Shown one piece after another: positions 1 through 8,849 of a stretch of 64,000 nt of DNA (positions are counted from its first letter, which is position 1; each line of letters starts with the position of its first letter). The notes below the pieces were generated by a model, which was given only the letters and a program-made list of their open reading frames with translations, was not told where the DNA came from and made no database searches. The stretch spans positions 1 through 64,000 of the forward strand of contig UQTU01000004.1 of NCBI GenBank assembly GCA_900544135.1, in the 5' to 3' direction. The translations under genes and the position numbers were made by a program. Source of the stretch: an uncultured Collinsella sp. Lineage in GTDB: Bacteria; Actinomycetota; Coriobacteriia; Coriobacteriales; Coriobacteriaceae.

Positions 1-20
1 AAAATTACATTGCCGGGGCC

Positions 21-70
21 GGGGCGGGGTGCTGGGCTTTGGAAGTTCGCGAAGCCAAGCACCCCGCCCC
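21..70. repeat. GC-rich hairpin at window start
   Basis: A 19-base arm (21-39) pairs with 52-70 with a single mismatch around a 12-base loop. The stem is almost all G and C. It has no T-run on the right, so it is either a structured 3' end of a gene to the left of the window or an intergenic palindrome. Nothing else is seen before position 195. Confidence 0.6.
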
Positions 71-195
71 GGGTCTCGTCTGTGTATTTCCCGCTGAGCG
101 AGCTATAGATGCCATGCACCGATGCGCTAAAGCGGCGACTTGAAATTGGTGCTATATTTAGCTCGAGTTGTTAAGTGTTAGTACGGGAGTCTGAT

Positions 196-687
196 ATGGG
201 GCTGTTCAAGAAGAAAAACCCGCAGGATGCCTTTGATCCCGATGTGTTTACCATCACGGACACGATTTTGGACCCGCCGCGCTTTACGTTTTTGCCGGCT
301 ATCTACCAGGATGCCACGCGTCGCAAGTGGGCCGTGCATCAGCGCGGCGCGACCCCGAGGATTTTTGACTACGCGGATGTGCTGCAGTGCGAGATTGTCG
401 AGACCGGAAATCCCGAGGATGTGCCGCAGCTCAGCAATCGAGAGCTCGCTCAGCAGATTTTGATTAACCCAGCTCAGGCTACCAAAAACAATGCCGCCAA
501 GCGTAACATATGCCTTGGTATGGGTGTCGTCGTTGCCGTGCAAACCGGCGAGGATGAGATTTCGAAGCTTGAGATTCCTGTGACTGCGGGCGAAGTCAAG
601 CGAGACTGCGGCCTATATCGGTCGTATCGGAACGTTGCGGAACAGATCAAAGAAGCCTTCGACGCCATGGGGCGTTCGGAGCAATGA
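196..687 (+). CDS. Hypothetical protein, 163 aa
   Basis: I do not recognise a characterised family. The protein is soluble, begins with a basic stretch (MGLFKKKNPQDAF) and has a central motif (IFDYADVLQCEIVE) that resembles small bacterial proteins in which a beta-strand segment of this kind follows an N-terminal zinc ribbon; the cysteine pairs of such a ribbon are absent here. A GTG start at 175 is possible, but ATG 196 has a GGGAG six bases upstream and is preferred. Its stop overlaps an ATG (ATGA at 684-687), but the downstream regulator probably starts later, at 723, so the two are closely spaced and likely co-transcribed. Confidence 0.6.
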   Translation: MGLFKKKNPQDAFDPDVFTITDTILDPPRFTFLPAIYQDATRRKWAVHQRGATPRIFDYADVLQCEIVETGNPEDVPQLSNRELAQQILINPAQATKNNAAKRNICLGMGVVVAVQTGEDEISKLEIPVTAGEVKRDCGLYRSYRNVAEQIKEAFDAMGRSEQ

Positions 688-722
688 TGCCCGCAGCATC
701 AAGCGGTCGAGGAGCCTTACCC

Positions 723-1490
723 ATGTCGAGTGAACCATATGCGATTCCGCCCAAAGATCGCGCCTTTGAGGGCATTCTTTGGTATATCAAACATTATGAC
801 CTGCAGGGTGGCGACCGGCTGCCCGCCGAGCGCGTGCTCTGTGAAGAGCTGGGCGTGTCCCGCACGGCGTTGCGCGCTGCGATCACGCGTCTCATTTCGT
901 GCGGAACCTTGGAAAGCCGCCGCGGTTCGGGCACCTATGTGTGCCCGCCCAAGCCGCTGAACATCTTTCAGGAAACGTGGAACTATACGCAGGCGGTGGA
1001 GAGGGTCGGCTCAAAGTCAACCGCACGCCTGGTATGCTCCAAGGTCGTGTACGCCGATATCGACCTGGCCCAAAAGGCCCAAATCGAGCTGGGCATGCCG
1101 CTCTTCTGCATTCGGCGCGTGCGCGTGGTCAATGGTTCCCCGGCGTCGATCGAGACGGCATACGTCAATCTGTCTTTGTGTCCCTCGCTTCCCGATCACG
1201 ATTTCGAGCAGGAGAGCCTCTACGACGTTTTGCTCAAAGAGGGGAATGTCCGCGTGTCGCACGGCAAGGAGCATATTTCCATCAGCCGTCTGAACGCCGA
1301 CGAGGCCAAGTTGCTGGATGCCCAGGAGGGCGCCCCGGTGTTTTATAAGGCTTCGCACGAGCGCGATGAGAACGATGGCTTTGTCGAGTATTGCAAGTCC
1401 GTGAACCTGCCGACCAAGTATCGATTTGCCGATAACGGTGAGGCAGACGGCGTTGCGACGAAGGTGGGTGTCGAATGGCTGAGGCAGTAG
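723..1490 (+). CDS. GntR family regulator with UTRA domain (HutC type)
   Basis: This is a ligand-responsive transcription factor. Residues about 10-80 form the GntR winged helix (GGDRLPAERVLCEELGVSR, then the wing RRGSGTYV), and the rest is a UTRA effector domain of the kind that binds sugars, amino acids or their phosphates. An upstream in-frame ATG at 684 exists, but its only purine-rich sequence sits too close; ATG 723 has GAGGAG at 709-714 and is the better start. Its last 16 bases overlap a second GntR/UTRA gene in another frame, so the two are translationally linked. Together they precede an FrlB-like SIS enzyme, as FrlR-type regulators often do, which suggests control of an amino-sugar or Amadori-product pathway. 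The ligand is unknown. Confidence 0.85.
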   Translation: MSSEPYAIPPKDRAFEGILWYIKHYDLQGGDRLPAERVLCEELGVSRTALRAAITRLISCGTLESRRGSGTYVCPPKPLNIFQETWNYTQAVERVGSKSTARLVCSKVVYADIDLAQKAQIELGMPLFCIRRVRVVNGSPASIETAYVNLSLCPSLPDHDFEQESLYDVLLKEGNVRVSHGKEHISISRLNADEAKLLDAQEGAPVFYKASHERDENDGFVEYCKSVNLPTKYRFADNGEADGVATKVGVEWLRQ

Positions 1491-2188
1491 AAGACTTGCC
1501 GGTTTACAAGCAAATTCGCCGCTGCATTGCGGAGCGAATCGAGCGCGGTGACTATCCGACGGGCTCGATGATTCCGTCCGAAAATGAGCTGGCCGAGGAG
1601 TTTGGCACGACGCGCCTGACCATCCGCAGCGCCATGGATGAGCTGGTCAAAAGTGGCCAGATTCGTCGCGTGCAGGGCAAGGGCGCCTTTGTGGGGCACA
1701 AGTGGTTTGACGAGCACGCTCGCAAGGGCGGCTTCCGTCAGTCGGTTTTAGCTTCGGGCGCGACGCCGTCGGTGCGCATCCTGGCGCGCTCCAAACGCTA
1801 TGCCGGCCCGTATTATGCCGACTTGTTTGGTATCGGCGAGGACGATCTGCTCTACTCGGTGCGCCGTCTTAACTGCATTGATGGTGAACCCGTGTCGATC
1901 GAGATGACGCTGATCCCGTGTCTGCTGTTCCCTGGCATCGAAGACGTGGACATATCGGTTTTCAGCCTGTATGAGACCTGTGACATGTTGGGCCGAAAGC
2001 CAGATAAATCGATTGAGAAGCTCGATATTGAGGCGCTGGGCGCACGCGATGCGAGTTTGCTCGATCTTGAGCCGGGCGACCTGGCCCTCGTGCTGGAATG
2101 CCTGACCTATGACTCGAGTGGACAGGTTATCGAGTGTGCCAAGTTTTTTACCCGCGGCGATGCCGGCGGATATACCTACAACTATTAG
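1475..2188 (+). CDS. GntR family regulator with UTRA domain, second copy
   Basis: A 237-aa GntR/HutC-type repressor. The winged helix lies at residues about 8-75 (IPSENELAEEFGTTRLTIRSAM, wing VQGKGAFV) and a UTRA domain fills residues about 90-235. It starts inside the end of the preceding regulator gene (16-base overlap), so the two are one transcription unit. The two proteins are paralogue-like in architecture but differ in sequence and may form a hetero-regulatory pair or respond to different ligands. Two copies of GGTATTAA(A/G)AAC lie downstream in front of the SIS gene and are the obvious candidate operators. Confidence 0.87.
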   Translation: MAEAVEDLPVYKQIRRCIAERIERGDYPTGSMIPSENELAEEFGTTRLTIRSAMDELVKSGQIRRVQGKGAFVGHKWFDEHARKGGFRQSVLASGATPSVRILARSKRYAGPYYADLFGIGEDDLLYSVRRLNCIDGEPVSIEMTLIPCLLFPGIEDVDISVFSLYETCDMLGRKPDKSIEKLDIEALGARDASLLDLEPGDLALVLECLTYDSSGQVIECAKFFTRGDAGGYTYNY

Positions 2189-2305
2189 TGTTCAGAGCGT
2201 CCTTGTGTACGGCAGGGCGCTCGTCTTTTATGGCCATATGTCGCTTGACCGATGGGCGGCAAAAACTGACCGTCTACCGAGAGAGGAGGATGAAATCGAA
2301 AAATC

Positions 2306-2352
2306 GGTATTAAAAACGGCTAACCTGTAATCGTTCACTGGTATTAAGAACC
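2306..2352. promoter_or_regulatory. Direct repeats upstream of SIS gene, candidate GntR sites
   Basis: GGTATTAAAAAC (2306-2317) and GGTATTAAGAACC (2340-2352) are repeated 34 bases apart, about three helical turns, in the 275-base gap between the GntR pair and the SIS gene. The repeat is seen directly; a role as an operator is inference from position. Confidence 0.4.
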
Positions 2353-2463
2353 TTTGAATTGTTGAGCTTGGGGCCAAGATGACCACAAGGTTAGGCGGTG
2401 CGGCGGGACGGCAAGCCCGTCCGGGCCGTGTGACAATTCAAACTGCTCGTGAAAGGAGCGGGA

Positions 2464-3525
2464 ATGAAGGAGACCGAGAAGATCGAGATCATGCACTTCG
2501 ACCAGGAGGGCTACCTCGAGGACGGCAGGAACGTCTACGAGGCGGGCAAGAAGATGACCGCGCTGGCCGACCGCGTGCACGAGGAGGGCTACGACGCCGT
2601 CTTCCTGATGGGCGTCGGCGGCACCTGGGACGAGTTCATGCAGCTCGAGTACCTCATGAACAAGTTCGGCGACCGCGACCTCGAGGTCTACCTGATCCAC
2701 GCCGCCGAGTGGAACGTCATGGGCCACAAGCGCATGACCGACAAGTCCGTCGTGCTGACCGCCTCCGAGTCCGGCACCACCCCCGAGGTGCTCGAGGCCA
2801 TCGGCAAGATGAAGGAGATGGGCGTGCGCGTCTACGCCATGACCAGCCCCGAGGGCAAGATCGGCCGGGCCGTGGGCGCCGAGAACTGCGTCATGATGGC
2901 CTCAGACCACGGCGCCGGCGGCTGCGAGAAGGGCTACTACCTCGCCGACTGCTTCGGCCTGCGCCTGCTCAACCGCCGCGGCTGCTTCCCCAAGTTCGAC
3001 CTGTTCATCGAGCAGACGAAGGACGTCTGGAAGGACATGCTCGACATCCGCAAGCGCTTCGAGCCGCGCGCCGAGGAGCTCGCGAAGAAGTACGCGCTGG
3101 CCGACTACACCATGTTCATCGGCTCGGGCGCGCTGTGGGGCGAGACCATCCTGTACTCCATGTGCCTGCTCGAGGAGATGCAGTGGAAGCGCATCCGCCA
3201 CATCACCTCGCACGACTTCTTCCACGGCACGCTCGAGCTGCTCGAGCCCGGCGTCCCGGTGTTCCTGTTCATGGGCGAGGACGAGTGCCGCGCCCTCGAC
3301 GAGCGCGTCCGCGCCTTCCTCACCAGCGGCGTGACCGGCGACGAGGACTACGTCATCATCGACACCGCCGAGTACGCGATCCCGGGCCTGGACGACGACT
3401 TCCGCGTCATCGTGTCGCCGTGGATCCTGTCCGTGCTGACCACCGACCGCCTCTCGCGCAACTACGAGCTGGTCACCAAGCACAACCTCAAGTACCGCCG
3501 CTACTACCACCAGTTCGACTACTAA
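2464..3525 (+). CDS. SIS domain sugar-phosphate deglycase/isomerase, FrlB-like
   Basis: A 353-aa protein with two SIS (sugar isomerase) halves: the first contains GVGGTWDEF and the ligand loop SESGTTPEV, the second GSGALWGE. This arrangement is that of FrlB/AgaS-type enzymes, which act on phosphorylated fructosamines (for FrlB, fructoselysine-6-phosphate to glucose-6-phosphate and lysine) or amino sugars. ATG 2464 follows AGGAG by five bases; a GTG at 2449 is less likely. Third codon positions are almost all C or G, much more biased than the neighbouring genes, which points to very high expression. No transporter or kinase lies next to it, so the substrate is not settled. The neighbouring GntR/UTRA regulators fit an FrlR-like control circuit. 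Confidence 0.75.
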   Translation: MKETEKIEIMHFDQEGYLEDGRNVYEAGKKMTALADRVHEEGYDAVFLMGVGGTWDEFMQLEYLMNKFGDRDLEVYLIHAAEWNVMGHKRMTDKSVVLTASESGTTPEVLEAIGKMKEMGVRVYAMTSPEGKIGRAVGAENCVMMASDHGAGGCEKGYYLADCFGLRLLNRRGCFPKFDLFIEQTKDVWKDMLDIRKRFEPRAEELAKKYALADYTMFIGSGALWGETILYSMCLLEEMQWKRIRHITSHDFFHGTLELLEPGVPVFLFMGEDECRALDERVRAFLTSGVTGDEDYVIIDTAEYAIPGLDDDFRVIVSPWILSVLTTDRLSRNYELVTKHNLKYRRYYHQFDY

Positions 3526-3576
3526 GAGCTGGTCGCAGGTCCGATATCTTGGCTGGTTGATATCTCGACCCTACAC

Positions 3577-3609
3577 AAGGGCGTCCGCATTTGCGCGGGC
3601 GCCCTTTTT
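3577..3609 (+). terminator. Rho-independent terminator after SIS gene
   Basis: AAGGGCG (3577-3583) pairs with CGCCCTT (3600-3606) with further inner pairing CCGC/GCGG, followed by a run of T. The rest of the 3526-3871 gap shows only the hairpin at 3806-3835. Confidence 0.8.
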
Positions 3610-3805
3610 GCGTTGCTGTCGGCGCAGGGTGTCTTCGGCGGAAAGTTCATCCCGGGCTTGCGGCTCGGAGTGGGACGCGCTTTCCGACTGGGCTGGGGGA
3701 ATCGCCAGATTAAGCTGAGAGCTTGCCCCTATGTTTCTAAATGAATACGCTGTGAGCCGAGGGAGACGATTTTCCCCGCAAGCACTCTAGTATGCTAAAG
3801 TACCC

Positions 3806-3835
3806 AGAAGACCGGCGGAGCTATGCCGGTCTTCT
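3806..3835 (+). other. Hairpin in the his operon leader
   Basis: AGAAGACCGGC (3806-3816) and GCCGGTCTTCT (3825-3835) form a perfect 11-bp stem with an 8-base loop, ending 36 bases before the hisZ-hisG start. There is no strong T-run and no histidine-codon leader peptide, so a classical his attenuator is not supported. It may be a 5'-end stabiliser or a protein-binding site. Confidence 0.5.
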
Positions 3836-3871
3836 GTTCTATATGAAACACAGCATGAGGAGGCTCACCAG

Positions 3872-5587
3872 ATGACGGCCACACCGTGGGGATTCCGGGA
3901 CATATTGCCCGAGGAGGCTCAGGCGCGCGAGGAGATCGCATGTACGGTGAAGGGCTGCTTCAGGGAGCATCATTACCTTCCGGTCGAGACGCCTCTGCTC
4001 GAGGACAAGGGTTCGCTCGAGGAAGGTGGCCGCATTGCGGACACGCCGTTTAAGCTCTTTGACGATGATGGGCGTTTGCTGGTGGTCCGTCCCGACAACA
4101 CGTTGCCGATCGTGCGCTTGGTTTCGACCCGCATGCGCGCGGCCGACCTGCCCCTGCGCCTGCGCTACGAGGCGCCGGTGGTTCGCGAGTGCCAGCGCAA
4201 TGCCGGCGGCTCGCGTCAGTTTACGCAGCTGGGCTTTGAGCTCATCGGTGCGGGCGACGCCGCGGGCGATGTCGAGATTGTCTCGCTGGTAGCCGAGGCC
4301 GTGCGCAAGCTGGCGTTGCCCGATGCGCGCATTATCGCAGGTAGCGTGCGTCCTTTTAAGGAGCTGCTCGCGGCGTGCGAGGATCGCGAGCTGGCTGCCG
4401 AGGCCCTGCGCTGCGTGCACGCCAATGACTTTGTGGGCCTCGATGCCCGCGTGGCGGCAAGCGCCGAGCCCGAGGCCGTCAAGGCCGCCATTAGCGAGCT
4501 GCCGCGCTTGCACGGCGGTGCCGAGATACTCGACCGTGTGGATGCGCTGCTGGAAGCTGCCGGTATCGTCGCGCCGCTGACGCGCGAGCTGCGTGCCCTG
4601 GTCGAGGGCCTGGCTCCCGAGGACGCCCAGGTGCTGTCCTTCGACTTCTCCATCATGAACTCTTTTTATTACTACACGGGCCTGGTCTTTAAGGCCTATG
4701 CCGGTGGCCTGCCCGATTCGGTGGGTTCGGGCGGTCGCTACGACTCCATCTTTACCGGCGCGTTCGGCGATGGCATCGAGGTACCGGCGGCGGGATTTGC
4801 CTTTTCGCTCGAGCGTCTGGAGGCCGCGCACACTTCGGCTGAGGACGCCGCTTCCGACGGCGACCACGCCGCGGGCCGTGGTGCCGAGGGTCCGCTGCGC
4901 ATCGCCGTTCCCAAGGGCTCGCTTAAGGCCGACACGCTCGACGTGCTCGAGGATGCAGGCTTGGATGTCTCGGAGCTGCGCGATCCCGGCCGTCACCTGA
5001 TCGTGCGCGGCCGCGACACGCGTGCCGGCGAGGGCATGGTCGGCGATATCGAGTTTGTCATCGTGCGCCCCAGCGATGCGCCCGCTTTTGTGGGCTGCGG
5101 TGGGGCCGATTGCGGCATCTGCGGCTGGGATTCGCTTATCGAGGCCGACCTCAACCTGCTGCAGCTGGTCGATTTGGGTTACGGCCTGTGCACCTTTATT
5201 GAGGCTGAGCCCGCTTGGCGCGCCGGTCAGGCCGAGCGCAACTATGCCCGCCGCGGTTCGCTTCGCGTGGCAACCAAGTACCCGCGCATCGCGAGTGCCT
5301 GGTATGCCGAGCGCGGCGTGAACGCCGACATTGTTTCGCTGCACGGCAACATCGAGCTGGGACCCATCGTCGGTATGACCGATCGCATCGTGGATATTAC
5401 CGCCACGGGCGCCACGCTGCACGACAACGACCTGGTCATCACCGGCCGCATTATGGACTGCACGGCCCGCTTCTTCGTCAACCCGGGTGCCGCGCGCCTG
5501 GATCCGCGCGTTCGCAACCTGGCCGATCGCCTGGCGGCTGCCGTGAAGGACAAGCATTTTGAGCCCGTCGCGGGCTCGGCACAATAG
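3872..5587 (+). CDS. hisZG: HisZ-HisG fusion: ATP phosphoribosyltransferase regulatory and catalytic subunits
   Basis: A 571-aa fusion catalysing the first step of histidine synthesis (ATP + PRPP to phosphoribosyl-ATP). Residues about 1-325 are HisZ, a class II HisRS-like regulatory subunit (WGFRDILPEEA; VRPDNTLPIVRL; SGGRYDSIF). After a short Asp/Ala-rich linker, residues about 342-560 are a short-form HisG: AVPKGSLKADTLDVLEDAG, then the active-site region, the PRPP-loop-like DITATGATLHDNDL and the end motif CTARFFVNP. Short-form HisG normally needs a separate HisZ, so the fusion fixes a 1:1 ratio. The segment VGCGGADCGICGWDSL has three cysteines where most HisG proteins have Glu/Ala/Leu/Thr-type residues. 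ATG 3872 has GAGGAG upstream. First gene of the his operon. Confidence 0.93.
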   Translation: MTATPWGFRDILPEEAQAREEIACTVKGCFREHHYLPVETPLLEDKGSLEEGGRIADTPFKLFDDDGRLLVVRPDNTLPIVRLVSTRMRAADLPLRLRYEAPVVRECQRNAGGSRQFTQLGFELIGAGDAAGDVEIVSLVAEAVRKLALPDARIIAGSVRPFKELLAACEDRELAAEALRCVHANDFVGLDARVAASAEPEAVKAAISELPRLHGGAEILDRVDALLEAAGIVAPLTRELRALVEGLAPEDAQVLSFDFSIMNSFYYYTGLVFKAYAGGLPDSVGSGGRYDSIFTGAFGDGIEVPAAGFAFSLERLEAAHTSAEDAASDGDHAAGRGAEGPLRIAVPKGSLKADTLDVLEDAGLDVSELRDPGRHLIVRGRDTRAGEGMVGDIEFVIVRPSDAPAFVGCGGADCGICGWDSLIEADLNLLQLVDLGYGLCTFIEAEPAWRAGQAERNYARRGSLRVATKYPRIASAWYAERGVNADIVSLHGNIELGPIVGMTDRIVDITATGATLHDNDLVITGRIMDCTARFFVNPGAARLDPRVRNLADRLAAAVKDKHFEPVAGSAQ

Positions 5588-5692
5588 CGCGAGCGCGCAC
5601 GGGCGCCCCCATATCCGGACTGCGGGCCGATTGGTGCCGCTGCCCGGCATCTCGTTTTCCAAACGCAACCTCGACCGATAGGGGATACCGAT

Positions 5693-7129
5693 ATGAAGAC
5701 CATCAAGCTTGCTCCCGGTGAGCGCCTCGTTACCAACCAGCTCAACCGCAAGGGTGTGCTGCCGCAAAACATCGTCGACGCCGCCCGCGATATCGTGGCC
5801 AACGTGCGTGCCAACGGCGATGCTGCGGTGCGCGATTACTGCCAGCGTTTTGACGGTGTCGAGCTGCAAAGCTTTCGTCTGCCGCAAGAGCAGATCGATG
5901 CTGCGCTCGAAGGCCTCGACCCGGCCTTTGTCGCCGCGCTCGAGAAGGCTGCGCGCCAGATTCGCGAGTTTCACCAGCGCGAGGTCGAGCAGGGCTGGTT
6001 TACCACGCGTCCAGACGGCACGATGCTCGGCGTTAAGGTGACTCCGCTCGCCGCGGCCGGCATCTACGTGCCGGGCGGTCGCGCGCAGTATCCCTCCACC
6101 GTGCTCATGAACGCCATTCCTGCCAAGGTGGCCGGCGTCAAGCGCGTGGTCATGGTGACGCCGCCGCAAAAGGACGGCCTGATCAGCCCCTATACGCTCG
6201 CCGCGGCCAAGCTCGGCGGCGTGGACGAAATCTATATGGTGGGCGGCGCCCAGGCCGTGGCCGCGCTGGCATACGGTACCGAGACCATTCCGCGCGTCGA
6301 CAAAATCACCGGCCCGGGCAACGCCTTTGTCGCCGCGGCCAAGCAGATTGTCTCGGGCGACGTGGGCATCGACATGGTCGCCGGCCCCTCCGAGGTTTGC
6401 GTGCTGGCCGATGCCACGGCCAAACCCATGGTGGTCGCGGCCGACCTGATGGCCCAGGCCGAGCACGATCCGCTGGCCGCCTGCTATCTGGTGACCTGCG
6501 ACGAGCAGTTTGCGCGCGAGGTCGAGGCGGGTGTCGACATTCTGGTGGCGCAGTCGCCGCGTGCCGAGATCACGCGCGCCTCGCTCGACAACGAGGGCAC
6601 CATCGTGGTGGCCGCCGATATGGCTGCCGCCGTCGAGGCCGTGAACACCGTGGCGCCCGAGCACCTGGAGCTGCACTGCAAGGATGCAATGGGCCTGCTT
6701 GGCGGCATTCGCAACGCCGGCGCCATCTTTGTGGGCGCTTGGAGCTCCGAGCCGCTCGGCGATTACGTTGCCGGCCCCAATCACACGCTGCCGACCGGCG
6801 GCACGGCCATGTTCTCCAACCCGCTTTCGGTGGAGGAGTTCGTTAAGCGCTCAAGCGTTATCTGCTATACGCCCGAGGGCCTGCTCTCCGACGCTCCCGC
6901 TACGCAGCGTTTGGCCGAGGCCGAGGGCCTGTGGGCGCACGCGCTTTCTGCCGCCCTGCGTCGTCGCGTGCTGGAACAGGGCGAGGATTCCGTGAGCGCC
7001 GAGTCGCTGGCGGCGGCCGACCTGACCAAGGTTGCCTGGCCGGGCGACGCCGCGGCGAAGGTCGCCGAGGGTGTGGACTTGGCGGCTGCGGGCGCGGATG
7101 GCGCTAACGCGACCGGCGGGGAGGCCTAA
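5693..7129 (+). CDS. hisD: Histidinol dehydrogenase
   Basis: A 478-aa enzyme that oxidises L-histidinol to L-histidine with NAD in two steps, using a catalytic zinc. Diagnostic stretches include IYVPGGRAQYPSTVLMN, KITGPGNAFVAAAKQIV, DMVAGPSEVCVLAD, and the metal-binding region AQAEHDPLAACYL; APEHLELH and GPNHTLPTGGTA follow near the end. The C-terminal 40 or so residues are an Ala-rich tail longer than in E. coli HisD. It lies 105 bases after hisZG, a gap without a clear terminator, and one base before hisC. Confidence 0.96.
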   Translation: MKTIKLAPGERLVTNQLNRKGVLPQNIVDAARDIVANVRANGDAAVRDYCQRFDGVELQSFRLPQEQIDAALEGLDPAFVAALEKAARQIREFHQREVEQGWFTTRPDGTMLGVKVTPLAAAGIYVPGGRAQYPSTVLMNAIPAKVAGVKRVVMVTPPQKDGLISPYTLAAAKLGGVDEIYMVGGAQAVAALAYGTETIPRVDKITGPGNAFVAAAKQIVSGDVGIDMVAGPSEVCVLADATAKPMVVAADLMAQAEHDPLAACYLVTCDEQFAREVEAGVDILVAQSPRAEITRASLDNEGTIVVAADMAAAVEAVNTVAPEHLELHCKDAMGLLGGIRNAGAIFVGAWSSEPLGDYVAGPNHTLPTGGTAMFSNPLSVEEFVKRSSVICYTPEGLLSDAPATQRLAEAEGLWAHALSAALRRRVLEQGEDSVSAESLAAADLTKVAWPGDAAAKVAEGVDLAAAGADGANATGGEA

Positions 7130-7130
7130 T

Positions 7131-8246
7131 ATGGCCGAGCTGACGCCTCGCATGAAGGAACTCGTCCAGCCCTACTTGGCCGGCATCGAGCCCTATGATC
7201 CCAACTTTACGCCCACGCGCATCAACCTTTCGGCCAACGAGAACACCTATCCCGTGCCGGCCGGCGTGCGCGAGGCGGTCGACGCGGCGCTCGCCGCCAC
7301 GCCGCTCAACCGCTATCCCGACCCCATGTCCAACGACCTGCGCGACGAGCTTGCCGCTTGGCATGGCGTGGCACGCGAGAACATCTGCGTGGGCAACGGC
7401 GGCGACGAGCTGCTCTATAACTACCTGTTGGCGTTTGGCGGCGCGGGGCGGACCCTGCTCAACTGCCCGCCGTGCTTTAGCGAGTATGCGTTCTTTGCGT
7501 CGCTCTGCCAGACCGAGGTGCGCGACGTGTGGCGCGATCCGGTGACCTTTGAGCTCGATCAGGCTGCCGTGCTTGCGGCAGCGCCCGAGTGCAACCTGGC
7601 GATTGTGACCTCGCCCAACAATCCCACGGGCGACGTGGCGCCGCTCGACTTTATCGCGGCTCTGTGCGATGCGTGTCCCGGCATGGTGATGGTCGACGAG
7701 GCCTACGTGGAGTTTGCTGACGATTCGTTTGGCGCGGCCACCACGGCGCAAGGGCTTATCGCCGAGCATTCCAACCTGGTGATTCTGCATACGCTGTCCA
7801 AGGCGTTCGGCGCCGCCGGCACGCGTCTGGGCTATGTGATTGCGTCACCCGAGGTTATTGACGTGTTCGCGGCGATTCGCCAGATCTATTCAGTCAACGT
7901 GCTGAGCCAGGCCGCGGCGCTTGCCTGCGTGCGTGCCCGCGATGCGTACGCGCCCGTGGTGGCACGGGTTGCATCTGAGCGCGTGCGCGAGCTGTGCGCC
8001 CTGCGCGCAATGGCTGCCGAGGGCCTGCCCGTGGAGGCGTGGCCGAGCGCGGCGAACTTTGTGCTCGTGCGCACGCCGCACGCCACGCGCGTGCGCGAGC
8101 GTCTGCGCGATGAGTATTCGATTTTGGTGCGTGACTTTAGCTACGCGCCGGGGCTTGCGGACTGTCTGCGCATTACCGTGGGTACCCCGCAGGAAAACGA
8201 CGAGGTGCTGGCAGCGTTTGCCGCGCTGGTGAAGGAGGAGATGTAG
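7131..8246 (+). CDS. hisC: Histidinol-phosphate aminotransferase
   Basis: A 371-aa PLP-dependent fold-type I aminotransferase converting imidazole-acetol phosphate to histidinol phosphate. The sequence shows INLSANENTYPVP near the N-terminus, SPNNPTGD in the cofactor domain, VDEAYVEF, and the PLP lysine in HTLSKAFGAAGTRLGY. The frame is open upstream inside hisD, but ATG 7131, one base after the hisD stop, matches the family N-terminus. Its stop abuts the hisB start directly, so expression is tightly coupled. Confidence 0.95.
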   Translation: MAELTPRMKELVQPYLAGIEPYDPNFTPTRINLSANENTYPVPAGVREAVDAALAATPLNRYPDPMSNDLRDELAAWHGVARENICVGNGGDELLYNYLLAFGGAGRTLLNCPPCFSEYAFFASLCQTEVRDVWRDPVTFELDQAAVLAAAPECNLAIVTSPNNPTGDVAPLDFIAALCDACPGMVMVDEAYVEFADDSFGAATTAQGLIAEHSNLVILHTLSKAFGAAGTRLGYVIASPEVIDVFAAIRQIYSVNVLSQAAALACVRARDAYAPVVARVASERVRELCALRAMAAEGLPVEAWPSAANFVLVRTPHATRVRERLRDEYSILVRDFSYAPGLADCLRITVGTPQENDEVLAAFAALVKEEM

Positions 8247-8834
8247 ATGGGCCGTTATGTCGAGGTGACCCGCAAGACGGGCGAGACCGACATTGTCGTT
8301 AGGCTCGATTTGGACGGATCCGGCGTGTGCGATATCTCGACCGGCGTGCCGTTTTTCGACCACATGCTCAACGCCCTTGGCCGCCATGGCCTGTTCGATT
8401 TGACGGTACATGCGATGGGCGATGTGGAGGTCGACGCGCACCACACCGTCGAGGACACGGGCATTGTGCTGGGCGAGGCGTTTTGCCAGGCACTGGGTGA
8501 CAAGGCGGGCATTACGCGCTTTGCCGATGCGGCGATTGCCATGGACGAGACGCTCGTGATGGCCGCCGTTGATATCTCGGGTCGCGGGCAGGCCTATTGC
8601 GATCTGCCCGTGCCGACCGAGCGCGTGGGCAGCTTTGATACCGAGCTGGCCGTCGAGTTCTTCTATGCCTTTGCGCGCGATGCTAAGCTCACGCTGCATG
8701 TGCGCGAGCTGGCGGGCGGCAACTCGCATCACATTATCGAGGCAGCCTTTAAGGCCGTGGGACGCACGATGCGCCACGCCTGCGAGCTTGATCCCCGCGT
8801 CCAAGGAATCCCCAGCACCAAGGGCTCACTGTAA
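8247..8834 (+). CDS. hisB: Imidazoleglycerol-phosphate dehydratase
   Basis: A 195-aa monofunctional dehydratase (no fused histidinol-phosphatase domain as in E. coli HisB). Two His-rich metal sites are visible: DAHHTVEDTG and SHHIIEAAFKA, with GVPFFDHML near residue 40. The missing phosphatase activity is supplied by the PHP-type enzyme at 12098-13009. It starts immediately after the hisC stop. Confidence 0.96.
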   Translation: MGRYVEVTRKTGETDIVVRLDLDGSGVCDISTGVPFFDHMLNALGRHGLFDLTVHAMGDVEVDAHHTVEDTGIVLGEAFCQALGDKAGITRFADAAIAMDETLVMAAVDISGRGQAYCDLPVPTERVGSFDTELAVEFFYAFARDAKLTLHVRELAGGNSHHIIEAAFKAVGRTMRHACELDPRVQGIPSTKGSL

Positions 8835-8849
8835 CCGCCATATAGGCAG

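Noticed and set aside
2379..3560. 393-aa Arg/Pro-rich open frame overlapping the SIS gene
   Set aside because: Composition is that of an out-of-frame GC-rich gene; the SIS frame has the family motifs and a ribosome site.
3620..3871. Histidine attenuator or T-box in the his leader
   Set aside because: No run of His codons, no alternative pairing with a terminator, and no T-box sequence; only a simple hairpin is seen.
3839..6784. 981-aa open frame on the minus strand across hisZG and hisD
   Set aside because: It lies opposite two strongly conserved his genes; such long antisense frames are a by-product of GC-biased codon positions. The product has no recognisable motif.
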